Of a stretch of DNA of 64,000 nucleotides, positions 26,375 through 37,692 are shown in pieces. The number at the start of each line of letters is the position of its first letter. Within the stretch, counting starts at the first letter, position 1. Both the position numbers and the translations under genes were made by a program. Where the stretch lies: the NCBI RefSeq assembly GCF_901709675.1, contig NC_051106.1, positions 6,148,001-6,212,000 of the forward strand, in the 5' to 3' direction. This DNA is from Syngnathus acus. Taxonomy: Eukaryota > Chordata > Actinopteri > Syngnathiformes > Syngnathidae. The notes under the pieces were generated by a model. It had not been told where the DNA came from. It did no database searches and saw only the letters and a list, made by a program, of their open reading frames with translations.

Positions 26375-29300
26375 ATGGCGGCTGTCATTCAGAATCCACT
26401 AAAAGCGTAAGTAATTTAGACGTTTATTTATTTATTTATCTTAAGTAAACTGTAATTTATTACTTTGTTAGCAACTGGCGTGGTACAGGTAGCCGTTAGT
26501 GCATGCAAGCCCCTGGCTGCGAGTGTTCGGCCGCTATGGCTGTCTAATTTCATGTTGGTGTACTTCTTGCATGGCAAAGTAGCCTCGGTATAGTTGTTTT
26601 ATTTTCACAAGATATAAACGTGTCGCCTTCAAACGTGACGTTAGCTTAGCACCAACGTAGCTTCTTCGGTGAATGTCGCCTTCCATGGCTGTATCTTTTT
26701 ATTTTGCCAAGCAAAGTGTCGACACGGTGCCTCTCCTCTGCTTTCGGACGAATTGAGAGGCGTTTTTTTCCCCCTTTCATTCCCCCCCCCATGTTAACTC
26801 GGTTGCTTTTTTGTCAAACGACGCGGCGGAATATCAAGTGACATTCCGAGAGTGCTTTCTACTTTTGCAATTTGTCGACATGTCAACTTTGGCTCGTCGG
26901 AGCGCAGACGTGGTCAGGAGCCGGCGAGGAGGAGGAGGAGGAGGAGGAGGCATTTTGTGTTTGCATGCTTGCTTGCCAAATCGACCAAAGTGCCAGCACA
27001 GACACCAGAGTGGGGGGGGGGGGGGGGACTGCAAATTTCTACCACAACATTATATACAAGTGTATCCATATTTATCTTTTCAATGCTACAATGCTCCACC
27101 TTATTTCCTTTGTTCACATGCATTGCCTTACTGGTGCACATACAATCCAAAAAAGCAGATCTGTTTCTTCTTTAACTCTGATGATTTGCACACTGAGTCA
27201 GTCCATCCTCCTCCTCCTCCTCGTCGTGCAACTAAAGCAGGCGTGCGCCACTGTGCCTTTAAGTGAAGGAGTGCGAGAGATTAGCCTGGTCTGGTCCAGG
27301 ATCCTGGGCCCATCTGTCAGAGAGATGCTCCAACAGGGAGGAAGTGTTGGGCCCAAGCAGGAGAACCATCTGCTCCTCCAGAAAGAGATGTCCCTCTTAC
27401 TCCTCCTTAGCCCAGATCTTAGTGGACCTCACCACACCTTGCCCCGTCACCATTATTATTATTTGCCCTGTTGTTCTCCGCTGTTGTTGTGATTGGATTG
27501 CTAATCGAATGTACGCGGCTCGCACGACATACGGGATGTGTGTCGTATTCGCCACATTCACACATGGGGGAGTCGAGCCAACGGCCGCAATTCAACATAT
27601 AATTTATGGCTGAGTGTGTTCAGCTTCAGCCCGTGGCCTGTCATGTCTCTGGCCATGTTCTCGGTATGTTAGGGTGCTGTTCTGTTGACATTCTTAGCAT
27701 GGCAACCCCTACCTGTATTCCCATCGAGCAGATATCACCTAAATCTGTTTTGTGGCCTGTGCATTTATAACGAGCTCTGTTTTGCTGCTAGCCAAACGGC
27801 TCAAAGCAGCACTTAATGTTAAAATGTTATGGGGGGGGGGGACATCTTCATACATTATATAATAACTTTATTCTCATGAAATCTAAATAATTGAAATATT
27901 TTCTCACAATATATTCTGCTAACATAAAGTGGTTTAATCTGCCATTATACCATTCTAGTTTCCAACTTCCTTTCGGACTGATGTATAATTAGCGCCACTA
28001 ATTGGATGTCGCTCCAGAGAACCAGTGTGACCTTTTTTTTTGTATTAAGAATATTCACTTTAGGGAAATGGTTTAAAATTGGCCTGGAGAGATGGTGGCC
28101 AGTGTGAGGTCTTTTGCAACAATCTGATTGAAATGGCGCTCTGAATATTAATTGAATAAAGTTAAGTTTCATGGGCTCGACACCGATTCCGGCTCGCGTG
28201 ACATCACGCCGGGTAGATCCGGCCCATTTGTCGCATTTCAACCAATTGCCGGAACTCGGCTTAGTTTCCTTTTGTATGTTTTGTAGCGGTAAATGCTCAT
28301 CTGTTTTTGCCTTGGGGCTGTGTAGCATTATTGTGACATCATCGTCGCGTGACACGGTGGAAACTGTCACAAAGAAGAAAAACACAGTCGCCAATGGTGG
28401 TGTGTTCTTTTCTCTTGGCTTGTTATTCCAAAAAGAGAAAAAAAATCAAATAACAATTCAACCAATGAATGTTTGAAATTGTTTTAAAATGAAAACAAAA
28501 AAAACACCCTGCCAGATTGCTTATTTGGGTGCTTGATAACTTTTGACGCATTAACCAAGATAACATTCTTGGAATTCTTTCTTTTGTCTTTTTGGCTCAT
28601 GGCTGCTGAGTTGTTTTCCAACGAGGGATACAAAAGGATTTTTACTTGTTTGTTTTCTTGCACTGAAATTTTTTTTTTTCATGCAGAACACAGATTGTCA
28701 TTATATTTGGATCTCATTCAAATGTGTTCTTATAACAGCACTTGAGCTCTCAACATAATCTGACAACAAATACTTGTGCGTTCGAAAAGTCAGATCCCGC
28801 TCCCTAGCCATTAATTTCCAAACCAATTAAGCGGCTCATGTTTGAACTGTTTTTTTTTTTTTAAATTTGTACTGCGTATTCACTGAACTCTACCACTCCT
28901 TTTCTTTTTTTTTTGGCACGCTGAATGACCAAATGGCACACTTGAACAACAGTTTGGAATGAAGTTTGGAGATAATTTCCAAACGCACCCGGGGTGTGTT
29001 TGAGCTCGACTGTTCATGAACTCGGTTTTTATTAAAAAGAAAAACAATATTTGGTTTAAAAGAAATAAAATAAAATCATCACAATTGGGCCCAGTGAGAT
29101 GTATTGTTTTTTCTGTGGTCATATGTGGTCTGGTTTAATCCTCTTCACGTTTCCTGTGTCTGGTTGTGTCTGTGTGGCAACCGCCACTTCCTGTCAATGA
29201 GCTGCACACCTTTGCAAACCGAGTAAGACTCATCCTCTGGGTCGTGGCTTGTAGTTGCTCGTGTCTTGCTGAAGAGTCGCAAAGTGACACGCGAAATGAG

Positions 29301-32300
29301 CGTTGACACATTGTCACATTACTAGCGCAGCCATGTAAAGCGCTGACAGGAGTACACTGATCGCGGCACGTACGCCGGCGAGATGATTAACGCTGCCTTT
29401 CGTTACATTATAGTCGGCTAGCAAAAAAAACAAAAAAAAAAACACTTAGCTTAAGACACTATTTGGAGATGAGTGTACCTTGCATCTAGGGACTCTTCTC
29501 AGACCAGCCTGCAGCCACCAAAAGACTTTTACGACTCATTTGTTGTCTCAACCCCCCCCCCCGCCTACCCCGAAACACCGCCACTGAGCCTGATTAGCAT
29601 CCGACGTTCAACTCGAGTGGTCTCAAGAGCTGCTTCCATGTGGCACAGCCTTTGAGTGAGTCTTCTGAGCTTGAGCCCACTTCAGGGACCATTTACAGCT
29701 GCTGTGCGCTTTTGTAAGCTGATATGTCATGTCGCGTTCCGTCACTGATGCGCGATGATGTCGAGGAATGGCAGTGAAGGGCGCAGCCGGGAGTTGGATG
29801 TTCATTTGGAGAAATGTGTCACATTTAGGGATGCGCATTCAAAGTTCCTACCATCGCCTGTTTAAAACTAAAAATTGTCGAGTTTTGTTTTTGGTTTGTT
29901 GCATTGTACCTCACCCTCCTTAATATTATTGATTTACAAAATGCATTTATGATAGCCTAATGCACAAAGGCCTCATCATTTGGAACACAGCTCAAATTGT
30001 AATTGGTCATCTTGGAATCTCAGCGTACCTGTGACTCGTCCTCACACACTGCGGCTTTGTCCGAGCCACGATATAGAAGGTTTTTGTGCTCGCCAGCATT
30101 CCTGACACGGCTGTTCATCCGCTACACATTGTCTTGTCAGGAGCACGGACTGGAGGCGGAGAAAAAGGGGGGTGAGAGCAGGACAAGCGAGACTCCACTT
30201 AACCATTCCAGACTCGACTCGTGGCCGTCGGCTCATTAGGTTGCCTTCAAAATGGCTGTCGCGCTAATGTTGTAATTGGAAACACGTGGAGGGGGCCGTG
30301 CGGAGATGCCATCTTGCATCCGGGACGACCGGCGGACACGATTTGCCTCGTCGGCCTATAGATAGAAATCGGACGCACGGTACCTATTCAGCGTTTACCC
30401 TCCGTCTTTGACATAAATTAGAACCCGCCCTTGTGCGCTCGCCACTCGGCCGAGATTAATTAAGGAGGCTAATTAACATAGCAGGCATGTGGCAGAGAGT
30501 GAGGCTTTGACTGTGAAACATCCTTGGCTATCCCACTCTGAATATTAACACTGAAACGCAGAGGGACAGCCAAAGTCTCAGCAGTGCTCAGGAAAGTGGA
30601 ACTAAGTCTGAGCGTCTTAACTGCTCTCTTGTCACAGGAGACACTTAATACGAGCCGGATGGGAATCGAGCCAATAACACGCATGATAAATGCTCATTTT
30701 TCTACGGCGAGGAATCTTGCCACTGAAACAATTTGTCAATCTCACGCTAGTCACTAGCCATTATTTCAGCTCTTTTTTTTTCTTCAGGAAACTGACTTTC
30801 AAGTATATTAGATGTTAATAGACTCAGTAAATGTCAAAAATACAAAATGTGATACTTGCAGGTTGGGTGACCAGTTCTACAAGGACGCCATTGAGCAGTG
30901 CCGCAGCTACAACGCCCGCCTGTGCGCCGAACGCAGCGTGCGCCTGCCGTTCCTCGACTCGCAAACCGGCGTGGCCCAGAACAACTGCTACATATGGATG
31001 GAGCGCCATCATCGAAGCCCAGGTAGACACACACGCGATTGACGTTACGATTTGAAGTCGTCTTTATTCATAATTTAAATGGACACAAGTAGTGAAACGG
31101 TTTTGTGTCCGACGTCTGAGCAGGCGTGGCGGCCGGGCAAATGTACACGTATCCGGCCCGCTGCTGGCGGAAGAAGAGACGGCTGCACGCCGACACCGAC
31201 CCCAGCCTGAACATCTTCGGCCTCAAGCTGGGTGAGTTTGTCGCTTTCTCTTCGGCGATCGATCTTCAATGACGACGCGGCGTCGTCGCGCTAAAGTGGC
31301 CACGTTCGCCCGCCTGTTGAACTTGTTTTGTGGGGAGAACACCTAATTAGATTTGCCGCTCCTTGAAAGCGTAGTTCATTTTTAATGTTATGCAATAAAG
31401 TTAGGCCTTCTCTTGAGATGTTACGTTGACCCTTGTCCCTGCTCCTTCCCATTCTCCCGCTAGTTTTTTTTTTTAGCACATATAACTGCTTTTATCTCCT
31501 CACGCGCTTGGCAAGCAGCTGAATTGACAATATTATTGTCAGCGCCAGAATGTTTTATCGTTTACATTGACAGTCTGCATACATTGAGGTCAGCTACGAC
31601 CGCGCAGTTGATGCCGCTTGTTGATTTTTGCTCATGGCTATTTATTGATAATCTCATTGATCCTTGGCCAACGGTCAGAAATGTTCATGCACACTTTTCA
31701 ACAGGGATTCAGAACAGGAAACATGCGTCTTTTTTTATTTATTTTTGACTTGTGCTCACTCCCGATCCATAAAAGGTTGGCCTTAACAATATGTATAAAT
31801 TTATGAAATATTTCTCTGGAGCCAGCGCCAAAAAATGAGCTTGTTCACTCCTGGAGTTCAGCTGAGGTTTGTCCAGTCCATGTTTTGTAAGTCAAAAACA
31901 AAGTGGTGAGATAGCATCTTAACTAGGCCTTTGTTGTCCAAACACATCTCATTGTTGCCTTTTGTTTTCCGCTGAGACCCCCCCTTCTCCTCCGCCTTCT
32001 CCCGACAACCGTGTGCTGTGTCAGGGAGAGCCCAGCAGAGGCGACACACGCGCATCGATTCATCTCATCATCTAGGATGCCGAGCACGTTGTGCATCTGG
32101 CCAGAGGTGGATCAGCGGCAAGGAAGCCGGCAAACCTGCACTCATAGCCGGCGAGCTTCCCTGTCGTGCTGATGGCGTGGTAGTCGCTCGGGCTGCATGC
32201 ACAATCAGCTCCGTGCTGCAGGCTGCTGCCGGCGCTATTTTTAGCCCACCGGCTCCCGTGGGTGATTGGCGAGGGAGGGGAGGTGGGCCCCTGTCTCGTC

Positions 32301-34966
32301 GCGGAGAGTTGAAAGTCAGACACAATGGTGAGGGGCTGCGGAGGACTTGTGTGTCTGTTTCTCACCTATGCAGCATCCTCAAAGCATCTCCATCAGCGCG
32401 GTGAAGATACTTCTTAAATAGGATGTCGGTCTCTAAGCTTTTTTGTTCATTCTCCACCTGCCTCCTCCTACACAGTTTGTTTTGTTGGAGGCGAGCGCTG
32501 CATGATGCACTCAGATTCAAGTGATGTGTCCCCGGAGGTCCTCCGAGCCAGCGCAATATCCAAATAGTGCAGCGCTATTGACAACGCCTTTCCTGCATAA
32601 AGATGGACATGAAAATAGTGGCTGTCACACATTTGTGTTGCAAGAGAAAAGCTCTGCAATAAATAGCAAACAGATGCTGAAGTAAATTGCTACTTGCTTT
32701 TTTTAAGTAGAGCGTGAGAAGATAAACAAACACGGGCTGATTGAAAGCTCACTTGCACGGTTCAGCGACGCTGGCCTTCTGCGGCGTGAAAAAAACACAC
32801 GCACATTTTAAGCTTTGTGTAAAAAACTGACTTTGAATCGTTCGTCACGTGTTGCTCTTTTCTTTTTTTTTTTTTTTTTGGGTGGCAGACAACGGCCTCA
32901 TGTCCAAGGACGCGTTGCCCACCCAGAGCACAACGCTAGAAGCTCTGCTGAGAGGCGAAGGTCTAGATAAGAGGAACTCCAGGAACGACGAGGAGAGTTT
33001 GCTGGAGATCCAGGTGCCTTCATTCACAGTAATCTGGCGCACTCTTGCGTCACCGTCTTCACACAGCATTCTGTCACAATAAAAAAAAAAAAAAACGAGG
33101 GGTGTTGCAAGCTGCCAAGGAAGAATCCGGATTTCTACACAAATATGCAAAATTGTTCAAACTGCATCCTCATGTGTATCATTTTCCTCCTCAGAGAGTT
33201 CTGGAGGCAGACGCAGCAGAAGATGCTTTCGACGACGACGACTACGAGGTGGACACTCCAAAGAGGAGACACCGAGGCAAAGGAAGGGTAAGTAAGTGGA
33301 TCATAAGTAGTCAACGCTTAAAATGAGTACCCTTCACGACCATGCGGGCTACTGCTCGTATGTTTGAGGTTAAACGGGTGGTTTGTCTTCAGGGTCGAGG
33401 TTCGGGCCGCAGGAAGGCTGACATGGATGATGACAAGCCATATGTCTGTGACAGTAAGTGGACATTTTGACACGCTAGTAGACGAGGTGGAAAAAGGGTT
33501 GTTGTAGTACCAAGCTTGACCTGTGTGAGGCAGCATCGAGTGTGCTGTAAAATCAGCATCATTACGTTGCTATTCTTCTTGTCATTTGTATTGTGCTGTT
33601 TTTCTTTTCCAGACAGATACAAACAGAGGAATAATTCCAAATCATCAACTTCAGGTAACTCGAGTTATCGCTGCTGTGTCGATTGAAGAGGTTACAGGAT
33701 TCCTCGCTGTGTGTGTGTTGCAGTCTATGCGAAGCGCTACAGGAGCCGGCCGGGACTAAGCTACCACTATACAAATTCCCACATTGCAGAGGAGGGCAGA
33801 CCCGGCGAGAGGAGCGCTGTGCCTTCCAGGTCTGCTTCTGCACAGCCCACTGACAGACACAAACGTAAGAATTGCTCTCACTAACTTGCTTTGCCTTTTG
33901 TGTGTTTGTTCAGTGAGTCTGTTGTCCCAAAAAGGTTTGATATGCTCATCTTTATTCTACAGTCGTACTACTTGCTGCTATTTGCATGTCCTCTGGCGTT
34001 GTATTGTTGACATTCTGCTAATGACTCGCCAGCTCTCAGCTCAAGATGTTTGCAGATACAGTTTTTTTTTTGTTTTGTTACATCATCGGTGACAAATTAT
34101 ACAGTTTAAATCGTAAATATAGAGAGTCATTGCTTTTTCACAGTACTGTAGATTAAGGTTAATGTAATTCACAAAACTTATTGACATAACTGAACCACCC
34201 CCACAAAACTAAAGGTTTAGGATTTTTTATTTTATTTTAAATGTATTTATTTTGGTATATCTGTACGGCCATGCAGAACCAAATTGAATGTTGTGGGGAA
34301 AATACTTGCTAATGTTAATAATATAGTTCATAATTATTGTTAATAATTTTTTCAATATTATATCTATTTATTTTAAATACTTGTCTCAGGTGCAAAGGTG
34401 CCGATCGGGACCAGGATTCCCAACAGATACTGTGAGAAATGTCAGAACGCCAACAAGAAGCTTATGAAATCCGGCTCCCCCTGCACAACTTGTCAATGCA
34501 CAAGTGAGTTTTTACTGCTCTGTTTATTGATAGGCTTTTCCTCAAATGATGACATCACACCCCAAAACGTGACAGTCCGCCTTAAATCTGCTCCTCTCTC
34601 TCCCGCGAGCCAGCTGACGGCGGCGAGGAGAAGGAGGACGGCGGGCACCGGCGGCAACGTAGGCGGGCAGCGAGGAGCTGTTCGCCACCAAGTCGGGAGA
34701 GCGACGCCTCCACCTTCCACGGCTTCGAGGACGACGAGCTGAAGAGCCCGCCGCCAATAGCAACGGATTATCCGGCCGGCACAGATAGACAGACGCTAAC
34801 ATTTTCCATCTACAAAAACAAAACAAAAAAAAACATCACAAAACATCTGGATTCATCTCTGGCAAAAATCTGCTGCTTCTTCTCTCTTTTTTTCGCCCCC
34901 TCCCCCCAACTTTTTGTTTGCAGAAAGCACAATGTGATCGCTTCAGGACAAAAAATATATATATAA
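26375..34966 (+). CDS. dpf3: BAF45-family BAF complex subunit with DPF3a-type C-terminus
   Basis: Subunit of the BAF (SWI/SNF) remodeller. Exons: 26375-26406, 30862-31022, 31124-31231, 32889-33013, 33195-33287, 33393-33453, an optional 33613-33654, 33724-33864, 34390-34503, 34614-34966. The N-terminal requiem domain is strongly conserved ([34 protein letters not shown]), followed by LEALLRGEG and an acidic stretch. The C2H2 finger reads C-D-[x]-Y-A-K-R-Y then GLSYHY, so its second Cys is Tyr. PHD1 stops after PNRYCEKC and CTTCQC, and the next exon has [11 protein letters not shown], like the human DPF3a isoform. No PHD2 exon is found before rgs6. The frame stays open to 34966, probably beyond the true stop. 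Synteny (zfyve1, rgs6) supports dpf3 over dpf1 or dpf2. Confidence 0.85.
26407..30861 (+). other. dpf3 intron 1
   Basis: About 4.5 kb with simple GGA (26925-26950) and poly-G (27010-27027) tracts. A 206-codon open frame at 26872-27492 crosses these tracts and is not considered a gene. No other exon is recognised. Confidence 0.6.
33613..33654 (+). other. 14-codon cassette exon inside the dpf3 zinc finger
   Basis: This 42-nt in-frame exon has a good acceptor (TTTTCTTTTCCAG) and donor (CAG|GTAACT). It falls between the two Cys positions of the C2H2 finger, so including it inserts [14 protein letters not shown]-type sequence and splits the finger. From memory, mammalian DPF1/DPF2 isoforms carry a similar 14-residue NSFKQK...SK insert at the same place, so alternative splicing is likely. 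Confidence 0.6.
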
Positions 34967-37135
34967 GTTGTATTTTATCTACTGGACATTAATTTATGAA
35001 ATTTTATTTATAAATATCTATAAATTAAGTCAACTAATGACTTGCAAAACTTTGAATTATTTTTTCCCTCTTTTGGAGCAGAAGGAAGCATACTAACGTG
35101 TGAACGAACAAACAAAAACACTGGAGCAATCAAAAACTTTTTGTTTGTGTTTGGAGGCTGTCGGATTGTCTTAGGAGCCTTCAATGAATTTCTTTTTTTT
35201 TTTTTTTTTTTTTTTTTTTGAAGGATCTTGCCATGACCTTGTTGTGGTCTGTGACTCTGGATTATTTTTTGACTCAAACACGAAGGAGCCGATAAACGTA
35301 TTGCTGCAATTCAGTGGCGATGTTCGGAGATGAAGGAATTTTTTTTTTGATAGACACGAGCCGCTTAGTGAATCAAAGGTAAGTTTTGGGCATTTCTTAT
35401 TTGCTTACTTCCAAAAACGTTTTCACAAAAACAGATGTCACGTGCTGTCCTAACTTGACTTTCCTGTGTTGTAGGAGCAGTCGGCACAGGAGAGTAAACA
35501 TGAAGATTTAATGAGCCTTCCTGAATTTGGGCCTAAATGTCAGTCCAACTTGTGATTGTTGTGACGCTCCACTGACTATGTGAAGAGTTGATCTCCTCAC
35601 TTGGAAAAAAAAAACCAATTGGGTCAAAAAAAAGAACCAAGTGTTGCTTGGGTCAATTTGACCTGACTTTTTGGGGTTTGTTTCTCTTTGGTCATCCTTG
35701 ACCCAACTGTTTTTAGAATGATTGGGATGCAGGAGGACTTTGGATCCGAGCCAGCTTCCTTGAGAACTACAGCGAGACGAACGAAGAGGCCTTTGTACTT
35801 GTCGGGCCTGAAAATCCCGCTCACTCCCAGTTCCCCGTCGCCCTTTACTCCTTGCCTCCGCTCTCGTGTTGTGCGAGTGTGATCCGATGTGACACTAAGA
35901 CGTCATTACCCTCATCACTGTGCCAGCCCGCCGCTCTGCACTGCAAACCGGCTCTGACAGCCATACCCCTCCCTCCCTAACCTGACTGGACCAGGGACCC
36001 GACCAGCTTTCTCCCCATTCCCCCAGCCATAGAGTCGGTGCTTAACTCCACCACTAACACAAGCTGACCTCTGAACCTTTTCGCTCATTGCTCGACTTGA
36101 ATCGTCTTGCCTGCTCGCTCCGCCTGTGCATTTTTTTTTCTGATTTTTGCGGGATACCTCTGGCCACCGAAACTACTCAGGCCACCTTCATGACTTCATC
36201 CCTTCGCTTTTGATTGTTCAGTCTCTGTCGTCGCAGGCCAGAATCTTGTGATTGTATTGAGGTGGCGCGGAGGCACGCTAACGCCGCGCACGGGTCCCGT
36301 GATTATTGAGCGCACACTACCAAGGAACGCTGCTGGAACACTGCAATAATTCAGTTGATGTGCTTGTGTGTATGTATGTGTGTGTGCGTGTGTGTACGTG
36401 CGCTTGGAAGGAAGGCCTATTTGTGTGCTACTTAACATTAGACATTGAAGGCATCAGTTAGGGATGGGCATCTGATGTCTCCCCCCCCCTCCTGTGCTCA
36501 CATCACTCCAAAACTCTTTGTAAAATTTAATTTGAATTTCTGAGAGGGAAAAATTTTCTTTTTTAAGTACATTTCGTAATCTTAGTTTCTACAAGTTTTT
36601 GACATCCAATTGTGCCCTCCGTTTGTAATGATGTAGATGCCCATCCCTGCTGAAATTCATCTGTTGTATACTTAGGTGTCACTTACACGTTCACTGCACC
36701 CCCCCTCCCCCTCAGGGACCCTCCTCAAAGTCGCCCCCCCCCCATGTGTGTTATCCAGCCCTCAGCTATCATGCGCACAAGCTGCTTCACCGTCACCCGC
36801 TGTAAACAAAAACGCTCAAGTGTGGTCAAAGTCCTCGGCATCAACTCCCGAATGCAAACTCAACTCCCAAATGCAAAAGTCATCCTTACCTCGAGCAAAA
36901 CGCAGCAATAGCCCACCCTAAGCCCATCATCCCATGCCCCCCCCCTGGTGCTGTGTGAAGGGCAGTGATTGAAGCGTGTGTGTTTGTATGATTATGTAGG
37001 GAATGGAGCCAAGAGAAGATGAAACCGAAATCATTGAGTGCTTGCTTCATCTTCTGCTGTAAATATACCATCTGTCAAAATGGATACAATGAAGTTCTTT
37101 GTTAAACTATTTTTATTCTGGAACAATAAAAATAG
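34967..37135 (+). other. dpf3 3' UTR
   Basis: Long AT-rich, T-rich stretch without PHD-finger coding sequence, ending at AATAAA 37125-37130. It includes a local inverted repeat at 35620-35670 (GGGTCA/TGACC type) and short C runs. The boundary is inferred from the signal and from the convergent rgs6 end. Confidence 0.5.
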
Positions 37136-37416
37136 AAATGGTAATATTTGGTCATTTTGGTTCTATGTTAGATACACTCCTAAAATTGTTTCACTGGAAA
37201 ATTGTTTTAAATCCATTTGGATTATGAAGTAACGCCCCCCCCCCCCCCCCAGGGGCTAGGGTTTTGGTTTAGGGTTGAATTTAGAGAGCTAGACTTTCAA
37301 AGTAGGTTTTGTATACAAAAAAATGGAAAATATGGTCTCAGCTGGTCTTTATTGCTGCAAATCAATAGACCCATGTTGAATATTTGGCAAATTAAAAAAA
37401 AAACAGCTTTTTAGCA

Positions 37417-37692
37417 TTTATTTTCCAAACAATGTGCTTTTATGTAGACATACACAGTATACATTGATATAAAATATAAACGTATCCATTCATCCAACAA
37501 ACAACCCATTGTGTAATGAAGCTGCGTTGTCATGTTGCCAAGTAGTACTTCCCCTCCTGTCAGCGAATCTGCTCTTGGAGTCCATCCCAGCAGGCTCAGT
37601 GCCGTGCAGAGTTTGAGTGCCGACGACCAGCCCTATCCCGTGTGGTCGTTGTGGTCCGTATAGCTCAACGTGCCCACCGTAAACAGAGTGTG
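37417..37692 (-). other. rgs6 3' UTR
   Basis: Sequence downstream of the rgs6 stop (37693-37695) on the minus strand. TTTATT at 37417-37422 is AATAAA on the minus strand and is the probable poly(A) signal. Confidence 0.5.

Noticed and set aside
26872-27492. A 206-codon + strand open frame in dpf3 intron 1
   Set aside because: It crosses GGA and poly-G tracts, resembles no protein, and competing frames are equally open.
35459-35560. Possible extra dpf3 exon after a TTGTAG acceptor
   Set aside because: It reads about 26 codons to a stop with no resemblance to any DPF protein; treated as 3' UTR.
34967-37135. Hidden PHD-finger exons of dpf3
   Set aside because: All frames were scanned by eye for the CDDCDRGYH and GHPTCLQF type signatures and none was seen; a tblastn search would settle it.
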